A stretch of 64,000 nt of DNA from Ectothiorhodospira sp. BSL-9 (GCF_001632845.1 NZ_CP011994.1:1488001-1552000); one strand, 5' to 3'; positions 26,472-35,821 are shown, numbered from the stretch's first letter. The notes: a model not told the origin generated them from the sequence alone. Program-made: numbers and translations.

Positions 26472-28019
26472 ATGGGAAATCCAGCAGAAAATCGGTTGTT
26501 CTCCGTGGTGGAGACGACTGACGCCGTTCAGGAAAAGCAGCGCGCGTCGGATAAGCGCACGCCGCCACCACCACCCAGGCTGGTCAGGCCAAGCGAGGCC
26601 AAGCGGCGCCCCGTCCGGGTTCGTCACAGCCACTTCCATATCTTCGGGCGAGAGCTTTCCACTCCATTTCTCCTGCTGGCCGCCGTCGAGGTGCTGGTTC
26701 TGGCACTGGCCTTCCTGGGGGCCACCCAGATGAATCTCCCTGCTGCGCTGGCCTTCACGGGGCAGGCAAGCACCCTGCAGATGGCGCTGTTCGTGGTGAT
26801 CGGCATGGTGGGCATGGTCAGTATGGGGCTCTACCGGCGCGGTTTCCGTGGTGGCGCCACCGCCATCGTATTGCGCATCCTGGCGGCCGGTACCCTGGCC
26901 ATCGTCATGATGTCCATGCTGTTTTATGTGTTCCCTCCTTTGATGATCGCGCCAACCACCATGGCCGTGGCCCTGGGGCTGGCGGTGCCGGGCATCCTGA
27001 TCACCCGTTTCGGCATGCTCAAGGTGCTGTCCCACGAGGCTTTCAAGCGCCGGGTTCTGGTGCTGGGTGCCGGCGACACCGCCAGCCTGTTCCAGCGACT
27101 GCGCCGCAAGTCCGACCAGGTGGCCTTCACTGTGGTGGGCTTTGTCCCGGGGCAGGGAGACTCGTCCAAGGTGGAGGCCGATAGCCTGGTGGACATGGAT
27201 GAATCCCTCACCGACTTCACCCGCCGTCATCATATCGACGATGTGGTCATCGCCTACGACGACCCCCGCGGTGGCTTCCCCACCGACGAGCTCATGCACT
27301 GCAAGATGCACGGCGTGAACGTGCTGGATGTGGCGGACTTCTTCGAACGCGAGGCCGGGTTGCTCAAGCTGGACATCCTGCGCCCCTCCAGCATGATCTT
27401 TGGTCGCGGTTTCCGGCAGTGCATCTACCGGGATTATGCCAAGCGCGTACTGGACCTGGTCAGCAGCCTGGGCCTGCTGGCCATCACCTGGCCCTTCATG
27501 GTGGCCTGTGCCATCGCCATCTTCATCGAGAGCAAGGGGCGGGGGTCGGTCATCTTCAAGCAGGTACGTACCGGCCAGCACGGCCAGCCCTTCACCCTGT
27601 TCAAGTTTCGCAGCATGATCATGGACGCGGAAAAGGACGGCAAGGCCATATGGGCTCAGCAGAAAGACCCGCGCGTGACCCGCTTCGGCCACCTCATGCG
27701 CAAGACCCGCCTGGATGAACTGCCGCAGTTGTTCAACGTGATCCGCGGCGACATGAGCTTTGTGGGGCCCCGCCCCGAGCGCCCGGAATTCGTGGAAAGC
27801 CTGGGTGCCAAACTGCCGTACTATCATCACCGCCACTGGGTGAAGCCCGGTCTTACGGGATGGGCACAGATCCACTACCCCTATGGTGCCTCCGAGAAAG
27901 ATGCTTTCGAAAAGCTCAAGTACGACCTGTACTACGTGAAGAATCAGAGCATGGCCCTGGATATTCTCACCATCGTGCAGACTGTGGAGGTGGTGCTGTG
28001 GGGGCGGGGATCCCGGTAG
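26472..28019 (+). CDS. XrtA/PEP-CTERM-associated EPS sugar transferase (undecaprenyl-phosphate glycosyltransferase)
   Basis: 515-residue polyprenyl glycosylphosphotransferase that should load the first sugar-1-phosphate onto undecaprenyl phosphate for exopolysaccharide synthesis. The N-terminal half has four to five membrane segments and a CoA-binding-like domain (VLGAGDTASLFQRL). The C-terminal catalytic domain has the bacterial sugar transferase motifs KRVLDLVSSLGLL, KFRSMIMDAE, KTRLDELPQLFNVIRGDMSF and VGPRPERPEF. It matches the TIGR03013-type enzymes linked to exosortase systems. The ATG at 26472 follows GAGAGGT by about nine bases. A CRP site is upstream and prsK follows 24 bases later. 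Confidence 0.9.
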   Translation: MGNPAENRLFSVVETTDAVQEKQRASDKRTPPPPPRLVRPSEAKRRPVRVRHSHFHIFGRELSTPFLLLAAVEVLVLALAFLGATQMNLPAALAFTGQASTLQMALFVVIGMVGMVSMGLYRRGFRGGATAIVLRILAAGTLAIVMMSMLFYVFPPLMIAPTTMAVALGLAVPGILITRFGMLKVLSHEAFKRRVLVLGAGDTASLFQRLRRKSDQVAFTVVGFVPGQGDSSKVEADSLVDMDESLTDFTRRHHIDDVVIAYDDPRGGFPTDELMHCKMHGVNVLDVADFFEREAGLLKLDILRPSSMIFGRGFRQCIYRDYAKRVLDLVSSLGLLAITWPFMVACAIAIFIESKGRGSVIFKQVRTGQHGQPFTLFKFRSMIMDAEKDGKAIWAQQKDPRVTRFGHLMRKTRLDELPQLFNVIRGDMSFVGPRPERPEFVESLGAKLPYYHHRHWVKPGLTGWAQIHYPYGASEKDAFEKLKYDLYYVKNQSMALDILTIVQTVEVVLWGRGSR

Positions 28020-28043
28020 GGCGTTGGGCCTGACCGCACCCGA

Positions 28044-30263
28044 ATGGACTTCACCTTCCCCGTAGGCCTGACCGGCTACAGCATCGCCGCTGCCGCCTTC
28101 CTGATCCTGCTGGCGGTGCTCGCCATCGGCTGGCAGCGGCGCCTGCAGGGCAGCCTGCTGATCATCGCCGTGGCCCTGAGCATCCTCTGGGGCGTCACCC
28201 TGGCCCTGAACGCCGCTCATGGGCATGTCATCGGCACCCAGCTGGTCCTGCTGGCCGAGCTGGCCCGCGACGCGGGCTGGATCGCCTTTCTCTGGGGCAT
28301 GCTCTGGCAGGCCCGCAACCTGCGCCTGGCGAGCCCTGGCGAAGGCGCAACCGCTCCACCCCAGACTCCCCGGCGAGCCGGACCCAATCAGGAACCCGAA
28401 CACGACCCGGCCCATCTCCCGGGCAGCGAGGCCGTCTCCGGCGGCCTGGGCAAACCCCTGGTCGCCCTGGGCGTGGGCTCTTTGGTGCTGTTGCTCACCC
28501 TGGCGGTCTACCTGGGTGTGCAACCCCTGCTGCCCGAGGCCTGGGTGCGCAGCGATATCATCCTGGGCGGCAAACTGCTGCTGGTGCTCATCGTGCTCCT
28601 GCTGGTGGAGCAGATCTTCCGCAACACCTCCACCGAGGGCCGCTGGGCCATCAAGTACCTGTGCCTGGGTCTGGGGGGGGTGTATGGATTCGATTTCTAC
28701 ATGTACGCCGAGGCCCTGCTGTTCCGCCAGGTGTATGCCGGCCTGTGGGAGGCCCGGGGCTTCGTGAATGCCCTGGTGGTGCCACTGATCGCCGTCTCAG
28801 CCGCCCGCAACCCCCAGTGGTCGCTGGACGTGTATGTCTCCCGGGGGATGGTCTTTCATACCGCCACCCTGCTGGGCGCCGGCATCTACCTGCTGCTGAT
28901 GGCTGCTGCCGGCTATTACCTGCGGGTGTTCGGCGGTGAGTGGGGCACGGTCTTCCAGGCGGTGTTCCTGTTCGCGGCCCTGATGACCCTGGCAGTATTC
29001 GTCATCTCCGGGCGCTTTCGGGCCCAGTTCCGGGTGTTTGTCAGTAAGCACTTCTTCAACTACAAATACGACTACCGGGAAGAATGGCTGCGCTTCATTC
29101 GGACGCTGGCCGGCAGCCATCGCCAGGAAGGGTTGCCGGTGCGGGTGATACATGCCCTGGGCGACATCGTCGACAGCCCGGCCGGTCAGTTGTGGATGCG
29201 TAGCGGCGGTCGCCATTTTTCCCAGGTGGCCCAGCGCAACATGGTCGAGCCATCCCAGACCAGCGAACCCCGGGATGGCCCACTGGCCGCCTATCTGCTG
29301 GAGACCGGCTGGGTGCTGGATATCCAGGAGGCGCGGCAGTACCCGGAGCGTTACCCCGGACTGGAACTGCCCGACTGGCTGGCCGAAAGCGAACGGGCCT
29401 GGTTGCTGGTGCCGCTCAAGCAGGAGTCGGAACTGCTGGGGTTCGTGCTGCTGGCCCCCTCCCGGGCCAGGCGCATCATCAACTGGGAAGACCGTGACCT
29501 GCTCAAGACCGCCGGTCTCCAGGCCGCCAGCCACCTGGCCCAGATGGAGGCCCTGCAGGCCCTGTCCGAGGCGCGGCAGTTCGAGGCCTTCAACCGCCTG
29601 TCGGCCTACGTGGTGCACGACCTGAAAAACATCATCGCCCAGCTCAACCTGGTAGTGAGCAATGCCCAAAGGCATGGCGATAACCCCGCATTCCTCAAGG
29701 ACGCCATCGGCACCGTGGAAAACGCCGTGTCCCGCATGAACAAACTCATGCTCCAGCTACGCAGCGGCGACCCGGGCCGCGAGGCCAAGCCTGTCAATCT
29801 GGCCGACCTGGCCACCCAGGCCGTCAACGATGCCCAGGGGCGTGCACCCGAGCCAGAACTGGAGCACAATGGTAAGGATTGCCCCGTGCTGGCCGATCCC
29901 GAGAGGTTACGCTCCGTGCTCAATCACCTCATCCAGAACGCCCAGGAGGCCACCCCCGACAACGGCCAGGTAAGCCTGACGCTATGGCAGGACACCCGTC
30001 ACGCCTACCTGGATGTAAGGGATACCGGCACCGGCATGACCCCGGAATTCATCCGCGACCGCCTGTTCCGCCCCTTCGATACCACCAAGGGCCTCACCGG
30101 CATGGGCATCGGCGCCTTCGAAAGCCGCGAGTTCATCCGTGCCCTGGGGGGAGATCTGGAAGTATGGAGCGAGCCAGGCAAAGGGTCACGGTTTCGGATC
30201 AGTATTCCGTTGGCCGCAGCACAACAGCATGAAACACCAGCCAGTGAGGCACCCAAACCTTGA
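28044..30263 (+). CDS. prsK: XrtA/PEP-CTERM system histidine kinase PrsK
   Basis: 739-residue membrane histidine kinase. About eight to ten hydrophobic helices cover residues 1-320, a GAF-like domain lies around 370-500, and then the kinase core. The phosphoacceptor is in VVHDLKNIIAQLNL near residue 530. The ATP-binding domain has NHLIQNAQEA (N box), DTGTGM (G1) and a G2-like KGLTGMGIGAFESREF. PrsK is the sensor encoded with PrsR in organisms with exosortase and PEP-CTERM proteins. Its stop codon overlaps the start of prsR. Confidence 0.93.
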   Translation: MDFTFPVGLTGYSIAAAAFLILLAVLAIGWQRRLQGSLLIIAVALSILWGVTLALNAAHGHVIGTQLVLLAELARDAGWIAFLWGMLWQARNLRLASPGEGATAPPQTPRRAGPNQEPEHDPAHLPGSEAVSGGLGKPLVALGVGSLVLLLTLAVYLGVQPLLPEAWVRSDIILGGKLLLVLIVLLLVEQIFRNTSTEGRWAIKYLCLGLGGVYGFDFYMYAEALLFRQVYAGLWEARGFVNALVVPLIAVSAARNPQWSLDVYVSRGMVFHTATLLGAGIYLLLMAAAGYYLRVFGGEWGTVFQAVFLFAALMTLAVFVISGRFRAQFRVFVSKHFFNYKYDYREEWLRFIRTLAGSHRQEGLPVRVIHALGDIVDSPAGQLWMRSGGRHFSQVAQRNMVEPSQTSEPRDGPLAAYLLETGWVLDIQEARQYPERYPGLELPDWLAESERAWLLVPLKQESELLGFVLLAPSRARRIINWEDRDLLKTAGLQAASHLAQMEALQALSEARQFEAFNRLSAYVVHDLKNIIAQLNLVVSNAQRHGDNPAFLKDAIGTVENAVSRMNKLMLQLRSGDPGREAKPVNLADLATQAVNDAQGRAPEPELEHNGKDCPVLADPERLRSVLNHLIQNAQEATPDNGQVSLTLWQDTRHAYLDVRDTGTGMTPEFIRDRLFRPFDTTKGLTGMGIGAFESREFIRALGGDLEVWSEPGKGSRFRISIPLAAAQQHETPASEAPKP

Positions 30264-31630
30264 CCGGAAGCACCCAACAAAAACCGACCCTACTCCTGGT
30301 GGAGGACGACCCCGGCCTGCTCAGCCAGCTGCGCTGGTGCTTCAGCGATTTTGAAGTCCTCACCGCCAAGGACCGAGACGAAGCCATCGCCCAGCTGCGC
30401 CGGGGCGAACCCCAGGTGGTCACCCTGGACCTGGGCCTGCCCCCCGACCCCGGCGGTGCCACCGAAGGCCTGGCCACCCTGGAGCAGATCCTGGCCCTGG
30501 CCCCCGACACCAAGGTGATCGTCGTCACCGGCAACAACGATCGCGACAACGCCGTCAAGGCCGTGGCCCTGGGCGCCTACGACTTCTACCAAAAGCCGGT
30601 GGACGCCGACATCCTCAATCTCATCGTGCAGCGCGCCCAGCGCCTGTATGAGCTGGAAGCCGAAAACCGCCGCCTGGCCAATCATCGCTCAGCCGAACCC
30701 CTGCCGGGCCTGATCGCCAGCAGCCCCGAGATGCTCAAGGTGTGCCGCACCGTGGAAAAGGTGGCCCCCACCGACGCCACCACCTTGTTGCTCGGCGACA
30801 GCGGCACCGGCAAGGAAGTCATCGCCCGCGCCCTCCACGACCTGAGCCCCCGCAGCAAGGAGGCCTTCGTCGCCATCAACTGCGCCGCCATCCCGGAAAA
30901 CCTCCTGGAAAGCGAACTGTTTGGCTACGAAAAGGGCGCCTTCACCGGTGCCAACAAGCAGACCAAGGGCAAGATCGAATATGCCAGCGGCGGTACCCTG
31001 TTCCTGGACGAAGTGGGCGACCTGCCCATGGCCCTGCAGGCCAAACTGCTGCGCTTTTTGCAGGAACGGGTGATCGACCGCATTGGCGGCCGCGAAGGCA
31101 TCCCGGTGGACGTGCGCGTGGTATGCGCCACCCACCAGGACCTGTCCGGCCTGATCGCCGAAGACGCCTTTCGGGAAGACCTGTTCTACCGCATCAGCGA
31201 GATCACCATCGCCATCCCGCCCCTCAAGGACCGCACCGGCGACGCCCACGTACTGGCCCGCCTGCTCCTCAAGCGCTTCGCCGACCAGCAGGGCCGCGCC
31301 ATCAAGGGCTTCGCCCCGGACGCCGTCCAGGCCATCGAACACCACAGCTGGCCCGGCAACGTACGCGAGATGGAAAACCGCATCAAACGTGCTGTCATCA
31401 TGGCCGACGCCAACCAGGTCACCGCCGAGGACCTGGAGCTCTCCCCCGAGGGCGAAGACCCCATGATGCTCAATCTGCGCCAGGTCCGCGACGAAGCCGA
31501 AGGCCGCGCCGTGCGCCGCGCCATGCAGATGGTGGACGGCAATATCTCAAGGGCAGCCGAGCTGCTGGGGGTGAGCAGGCCGACGTTGTACGATTTGATG
31601 AAGAAGCATGAGATGGGGCGGGAGGGGTAG
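30260..31630 (+). CDS. prsR: PEP-CTERM-box response regulator PrsR (sigma-54 activator)
   Basis: 456-residue NtrC-type regulator. The receiver domain (residues 8-125) has VEDD and the phosphoacceptor in TLDLGLP. The sigma-54 AAA domain has Walker A GDSGTGKE, the sigma-54 contact loop GAFTGAN and LFLDEVGDLP. A C-terminal Fis-type helix-turn-helix (GNISRAAELLGVSRPTLYDLMKK) ends the protein. PrsR-type regulators control exosortase substrates and EPS genes through sigma-54. It starts at TTG 30260. The last residues (GREG) and stop codon lie in a repeated sequence that also occurs at 36.7 kb, so a mobile module has replaced the native 3' end. Confidence 0.93.
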   Translation: MTGSTQQKPTLLLVEDDPGLLSQLRWCFSDFEVLTAKDRDEAIAQLRRGEPQVVTLDLGLPPDPGGATEGLATLEQILALAPDTKVIVVTGNNDRDNAVKAVALGAYDFYQKPVDADILNLIVQRAQRLYELEAENRRLANHRSAEPLPGLIASSPEMLKVCRTVEKVAPTDATTLLLGDSGTGKEVIARALHDLSPRSKEAFVAINCAAIPENLLESELFGYEKGAFTGANKQTKGKIEYASGGTLFLDEVGDLPMALQAKLLRFLQERVIDRIGGREGIPVDVRVVCATHQDLSGLIAEDAFREDLFYRISEITIAIPPLKDRTGDAHVLARLLLKRFADQQGRAIKGFAPDAVQAIEHHSWPGNVREMENRIKRAVIMADANQVTAEDLELSPEGEDPMMLNLRQVRDEAEGRAVRRAMQMVDGNISRAAELLGVSRPTLYDLMKKHEMGREG

Positions 31631-31780
31631 AGCCCCCGCGGGAGCGGCACTGGGCCGCGAAGGACTGGAACTTGACACCGCGCCAGCGGGGGTGAGTGTC
31701 TGTCCCTTACCCCCGGCAACTTACCCTGACTTAACCCACTCCTCAGTGGGGCTGATCTGATCGCAGAGCCTTCACCTCAT
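31618..31780. repeat. RAYT/Rpn-module flanking repeat, copy 1
   Basis: Starts at the prsR stop region (GCGGGAGGGGTAG) and matches 36711-36898. It contains a remnant of the 3' end of a broken RAYT gene, a GTGAGTGTCTGTCCCTTAC motif, a CCCACTCCTCAGTGGGG hairpin, and the 3' end of an Rpn gene. A third partial copy begins near 33018. Confidence 0.8.
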
Positions 31781-32720
31781 CCAGGGATAGGCCCGTAGTC
31801 TCGGCGATCTGCTGGTCGTCCAGCAATCCCAGCTTGAGCAGGTTGATGGCTGTTTTACGGGCGTTTTCCTGCCGACCTTCCTGCCGCCCCTCCTGTCGCC
31901 CCCTATGCAAGCCGATTTGCTCACCCTTCTGCCGTTCCTTCTCCGCCCAGTTCTGAAGATTTTCCGCCAGCATCGCATTGTCCTCCACCAAACTGTTGAC
32001 CTGTTCCAGCGCCTTCTCTGCCTCTGCGCCCAGCCGCCTGAGGTGACGTTTGAGCCAGCGGGTGATCACCTCGTCCAGGCGCTCCTTCTCCGGGTGCGCC
32101 CGGATACGTTCTGCCAGGCGCTTCACCGCAGTCTGTAGCGCATCCACATCCTTGGACGCCTTCTCCACCTCGAAAATCCCGCTCAGCGGCGTGTCCCGCT
32201 CCGCCAGCTCTTCCTCGCTGAAGGCCGATTCGTTCACCAGATAGTAGCGCAGTTGGGGCTGATACACCCGCATGAAACCCGGGGGTTCCGGTCGGATCAT
32301 CCGATAGATGTCCTCCCGCGCCGTCCACCGCTTCGAGCCGTTGTACAGCACCACCGGGAAGATGGGCGGCATACCCTTGCGGGCCGTTGTCACATGAGTC
32401 TTGATCAGATGGTCGTAGAAGCAGGCCACATAGTGCAACATCCGGATCGGCAGGCGGTGGTCCACCGTGGACTGGAACTCTATCAGCAGATACACGAACA
32501 CCTGCTGCCTGGCGCCCTGCCAGTCCACTTCCACTGACCAGACCTTGTCTTCAAACTTTTCCTTGAACAGCGGCGTGATGTAGTTCCCGCTGTGGTCGGT
32601 GAGGGTGGAAAAGTCCATCATCGCCGCCACTTCCGGCGGCGCAAAGCCCTCGATGAGCTGGCGGACCAGCTCCGGGTAGCTGAACAGTTCCTTGTAGCCC
32701 GTGTCGTGGTGGTTGCTCAT
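31743..32720 (-). CDS. Rpn family recombination-promoting nuclease / putative transposase, copy 1
   Basis: 325-residue protein of the Rpn/YhgA-like family (Transposase_31, PD-(D/E)XK nuclease). The catalytic core is at the N-terminus: YKELFSYPELVRQLIEGF, then D in EDKVWSVEVDW and the E-x-Q motif in VYLLIEFQST near residue 82. The middle is helical; the C-terminal end holds short GEQIGLHRGRQEGRQEGRQ-type repeats and a final LSLDEVKALR helix. E. coli Rpn proteins are DNases that increase RecA-independent recombination. The ORF appears intact. Close copies are at 36861 (intact) and 33052 (truncated). Confidence 0.85.
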   Translation of the reverse strand: MSNHHDTGYKELFSYPELVRQLIEGFAPPEVAAMMDFSTLTDHSGNYITPLFKEKFEDKVWSVEVDWQGARQQVFVYLLIEFQSTVDHRLPIRMLHYVACFYDHLIKTHVTTARKGMPPIFPVVLYNGSKRWTAREDIYRMIRPEPPGFMRVYQPQLRYYLVNESAFSEEELAERDTPLSGIFEVEKASKDVDALQTAVKRLAERIRAHPEKERLDEVITRWLKRHLRRLGAEAEKALEQVNSLVEDNAMLAENLQNWAEKERQKGEQIGLHRGRQEGRQEGRQENARKTAINLLKLGLLDDQQIAETTGLSLDEVKALRSDQPH

Positions 32721-33017
32721 GCGGCGTTCTGGCAGGAGATCGAACCACAGTGTGCCATATTCGCCCTGAACCTGGCCGATACCCTCCGTGGCGATAACCT
32801 GTCGATAGCTTGAACTGATTCACATTTTCAATGATTGGGGTTGTCACTTTTCCAGGATTGTGGAAAATGCCTTGTGTCGCCATTGAAGGCAGTCAGGGAT
32901 GAAAGGCAGTCAATCACGGAAGGCCCATTGGATGGATCGTTGCCGCGCGACACCGGGCCCCGCCACATGGACTGTGGCGGGGCTTTCTGTTTTGGGGCAG
33001 CGATACCCAAGAATCCG
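32721..33017. other. spacer between Rpn copies
   Basis: About 70 bases next to the Rpn start match the region upstream of copy 3 (shared promoter region, GATCGAACCACAGTGTGCC). The remaining DNA has no recognisable gene. It ends in a strong plus-strand terminator at 32957 and then the CTGTYCCTT motif at 33018. Confidence 0.6.
32957..32990 (+). terminator. strong rho-independent terminator without an obvious gene
   Basis: Perfect 11-bp stem (32957-32967 with 32973-32983), 5-base loop and a TTTCTGTTTT tail. No plus-strand gene ends here now; it may be the former terminator of the prs operon, displaced by insertions. This origin is speculative. Confidence 0.75.
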
Positions 33018-33051
33018 GGTGTCTGTTCCTTGCCCTGACTTACCCCACTCC

Positions 33052-33690
33052 TCAGTGGGGCTGATCTGATCGCAGAGCCTTCACCTCGTCCAGGGGCAGG
33101 CCCGTGGTCTGGGCGATCTGATGGTCATCGAGTAGGCCTAGCGCAAGCAGGTTGATCGCCGTTTCACGGGCATTTTCCTGCCGACCCCTCTGCAAGCCAA
33201 TCTGCTCGCCTTTCTGCAAGCCGATTTCCTCGCCCTTCTGCAAACCAACCGCCTCGCCCTTCTGTCGCTCCTTTTCCGCCCAGTTCTGAAGATTCTCCGC
33301 CAGCATCGCATTGTCCTCCACCAAACTGTTGACCTGTTCCAGTGCCTTCTCTGCCTCGGTACCCAGCCGCTTGAGGTGACGCTTTAGCCAGCGGGTAATC
33401 ACCTCGTCCAGGCGCGCCTTCTCCGGGTGTGCCCGGATGCGCGCCGCCAGGCGCTGCACGGCCTCCTGCAAGGCATCCACATCCTTTGACGCCTTCTCCA
33501 CCTCGAAAATCCCACTCAGCGGCGTGTCCCGCTCCGCCAGTTCTTCCTCGCTGAAGGCCGATTCGTTCACCAGATAGTAGCGCAGGTGGGGTTGATACAC
33601 TCGCATGAAACCCGGGGGTTCCGGTCGGATCATCCGATAGATGTCCTCCCGCGCCGTCCACCGCTTCGAGCCGTTGTACAGCACCACCGG
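33052..33690 (-). pseudogene. Rpn family nuclease, copy 2, 5'-truncated
   Basis: Corresponds to the C-terminal two thirds of the other copies, starting in the middle of PVVLYNGSKRWTA. The catalytic N-terminal core is missing. At 33691 homology stops abruptly and is replaced by AAAAAGGATCAAGAGTGCCTGTC, the same motif that borders the module at 39095. The C-terminal repeat is longer than in the other copies (GLQKGE repeated three times). No nuclease activity is expected. Confidence 0.85.
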
Positions 33691-33737
33691 GAAAAAGGAT
33701 CAAGAGTGCCTGTCTCTTGTGTGCGCTTTCAGCGCGT

Positions 33738-33766
33738 GTTTACGGAACGCGAACCCCCGCGTAAAC
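33738..33766. promoter_or_regulatory. candidate operator of the toxin-antitoxin operon
   Basis: Inverted repeat GTTTACG (33738-33744) and CGTAAAC (33760-33766), ending nine bases before the RelE-type toxin start. The position suits autoregulation by the HTH antitoxin. Confidence 0.45.
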
Positions 33767-33984
33767 TTTCCAGTATGCTTGAGGTCGTCTACAAGAAGGC
33801 TGCAGTTAAGGGTCTGGCGAAGATGCCCAAGCCGCAGCGAACGAAAATGGAAGCTGAAATACGCGCCGTAGCGGCGGCTCCGACTGACTATTTGGGCGAC
33901 TGGAAGCCACTGACCCAGCGCGCGACAAGCCCCGCCGTTCAGGGCGGGGAAGGATAGCGCGGACGGCGTAGCCGTCCTTGGGTT

Positions 33985-34398
33985 TCAGTGAGGTGTCTGC
34001 TGCTGCTCGATGTACTGGCGCACGATGGAGATCGGCGCGCCGCCGCAGGAGGATGCGAAGTAGGACGGCGACCACAGCACGCCTTTCCAGTAGCGTTTCT
34101 CGATGTCCGGGCGCTCCTTGCGAAGCAGACGGCTGGAGACGCCCTTGAGGCTGTTCACGAGGTTCGAGACGGCCACCTTGGGCGGATACTCCACCAGCAG
34201 ATGCACATGATCGTCCTCGCCGTCCATCTCGATCAGTTGTGCCTCGAAGTCGGTGCAGACCTTGGCGAAGATCGTGCGCAGCCGGTGGATGGTGTCGGCA
34301 TCGAAGACCCTGCGGCGATATTTCGCCACAAAGACCAAATGGACGTGCATCTTGAAAACGCAATGCCGACCGTGTCGAATATCATTGTCGTTGCTCAT
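33985..34398 (-). CDS. tnpA: IS200/IS605 transposase TnpA (Y1 HUH)
   Basis: 137-residue single-strand transposase. The HUH motif is in DDHVHLLVEYPP near residue 62 and the catalytic tyrosine in ISIVRQYIEQQ near residue 128. The usual N-terminal KMHVHLVFVAKYRRRVF is present. The start is set at MSNDNDIRHG (34398); the frame continues 12 codons further upstream into the tnpB promoter. It is intact and divergent from tnpB, with 21 bases between the starts. Confidence 0.93.
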   Translation of the reverse strand: MSNDNDIRHGRHCVFKMHVHLVFVAKYRRRVFDADTIHRLRTIFAKVCTDFEAQLIEMDGEDDHVHLLVEYPPKVAVSNLVNSLKGVSSRLLRKERPDIEKRYWKGVLWSPSYFASSCGGAPISIVRQYIEQQQTPH

Positions 34399-34419
34399 AG
34401 GCCAAACTATAATCTCTGC

Positions 34420-35664
34420 ATGCAACAACTCCAAGCCTTCAAGTTTGCGCTACGCCCCGACGGCCAGCAGGAACGGCAAATGCGCCGTTTCGCTGGCTCG
34501 TGCCGGTTCGTGTTCAACAAGGCGTTGGCGTTGCATAAGGAGCGTTACGAGCAAGGCGAGAAGAAGCTTGGCTATGCCGGACTGTGCAAGCTGCTCACCG
34601 AGTGGCGCAAAGGGCCGGAAACGCCGTGGCTGGCCGATGCGCCGACGCACCCGCTTCAACAGACGCTCAAGGACCTGGAGAGCGCCTACGCCAATTTCTT
34701 CGCCAAGCGTGCGGACTTCCCGCGCTTCAAGAAGAAAGGCCAGTCCGACAGCTTCCGCTACCCCGATCCGAAACAGATCAAACTCGACCAGGGCAACAAC
34801 CGTATTTTCCTGCCCAAGCTGGGATGGGTTCGTTACCGCAACAGCCGCAAGGTGGTAGGGGATGTGCGCAACGTCACCGTCTCGCTCTCGGGCGGGCGCT
34901 GGCATGTATCCATCCAGACCCGGCGCGAGGTCGAACAGCCTCGCCACCCTGCCAGCAGCGTGGTCGGCATGGACCTTGGCGTGGCCAGCTTCGCCGCCCT
35001 CTCCACCGGAGAGATCATGGTTCCGGCCCATGCCTTCAAAAAACGCCAACGGCAACTGGCCCGTGCCCAGCGGGACATGAGCCGCAAGGTCAAGTTCAGC
35101 AACAACTGGAAGCGTGCAAAAGCCCGCGTCCAGCGACTTCACACCCGTATCGGCCATACCCGCCGCGACTTCCTGCACAAGACCTCCCTCGCGATCAGCC
35201 AAAACCACGCGGTCGTGGTGATCGAGGACTTGCAGGTTCGGAATATGTCCAAGTCGGCAGCGGGGACGGTCGATGCACCGGGGAGAAATGTCCGCGCCAA
35301 GTCGGGCCTGAACCGATCCATCAGCGATCAGGGCTGGTTCGAGTTTCGACGCCAGCTTGAGTACAAGCAGGCATGGCGCGGCGGGATGGTGATTGCGGTG
35401 CCGCCCCACAACACCAGCCGGAAGTGTCCGGCGTGTGGCCATGTGGACAAGGCCAACCGCAAGACCCAGGCCCGTTTCGAGTGTGTGGCCTGCGGTCACA
35501 CGGCGCATGCCGATGTGAACGCAGCCATCAACATACTGGCGGCAGGGCATGCCGTCATGGCCTGTGGAGGGGATGTAAGACCGGATCGACACGTCAGTGT
35601 AGACCCGGCAGCTCCGGCGAAGCAGGAACCCACCGAAGCGACTCAAATCGCATCAGCGAACTGA
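34420..35664 (+). CDS. tnpB: IS605 TnpB, RNA-guided nuclease
   Basis: 414-residue TnpB, the ancestor-type relative of Cas12. The RuvC active-site residues are all present: Asp in VVGMDLGVASF, Glu in VVIEDLQVRNM and Asp in HADVNAAINIL. The four zinc-finger cysteines are CPAC and CVAC. The N-terminal HTH-like region begins MQQLQAFKFALRPDGQQE. It therefore looks competent for omega-RNA-guided cleavage. A TATAAT hexamer lies a few bases before the ATG. Confidence 0.94.
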   Translation: MQQLQAFKFALRPDGQQERQMRRFAGSCRFVFNKALALHKERYEQGEKKLGYAGLCKLLTEWRKGPETPWLADAPTHPLQQTLKDLESAYANFFAKRADFPRFKKKGQSDSFRYPDPKQIKLDQGNNRIFLPKLGWVRYRNSRKVVGDVRNVTVSLSGGRWHVSIQTRREVEQPRHPASSVVGMDLGVASFAALSTGEIMVPAHAFKKRQRQLARAQRDMSRKVKFSNNWKRAKARVQRLHTRIGHTRRDFLHKTSLAISQNHAVVVIEDLQVRNMSKSAAGTVDAPGRNVRAKSGLNRSISDQGWFEFRRQLEYKQAWRGGMVIAVPPHNTSRKCPACGHVDKANRKTQARFECVACGHTAHADVNAAINILAAGHAVMACGGDVRPDRHVSVDPAAPAKQEPTEATQIASAN

Positions 35665-35727
35665 GCGCCGTAGGAATCTCCGGCCTTCAGGCCGGGGAGG
35701 ATGTCAACGGTTCACCTTACTGCCGGC
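35560..35727 (+). ncRNA. predicted omega RNA (reRNA) of TnpB
   Basis: By analogy with ISDra2 and other IS605 elements, the guide RNA spans the tnpB 3' end and the right end of the element, with the hairpin at 35680-35695, and finishes with a guide of about 16-20 bases copied from the flank (35708 onward, here toxin-gene sequence). The 5' limit is a guess. Confidence 0.45.
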
Positions 35728-35821
35728 TGCGAGTTGGGCAGTACCGGGCCATTTGCCAAGTGAACGACCGGGAACTGGTACTGTTGGTGATCGATATTGG
35801 TCCTCGAGGAGGGATCTACAA

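Larger units (their letters stand above)
33915..35707. mobile_element. IS200/IS605-family insertion sequence (tnpA and tnpB divergent)
   Basis: 1,793 bases with hairpins near both ends rather than terminal inverted repeats: CCCCGCC/GGCGGGG at 33930-33949 and CCGGCC/GGCCGG at 35680-35695. The right end has the typical GGGGAGGATGTCAA. There is no target duplication; the left flank is TGAC, the likely cleavage target and TnpB TAM. Both boundaries are fixed to within a base or so by the restored toxin reading frame. Confidence 0.88.

Noticed and set aside
26463-28523. Large minus-strand ORF (752 codons from 28523) opposite the EPS glycosyltransferase
   Set aside because: His/Gln/Gly-rich composition typical of antisense frames; no domain.
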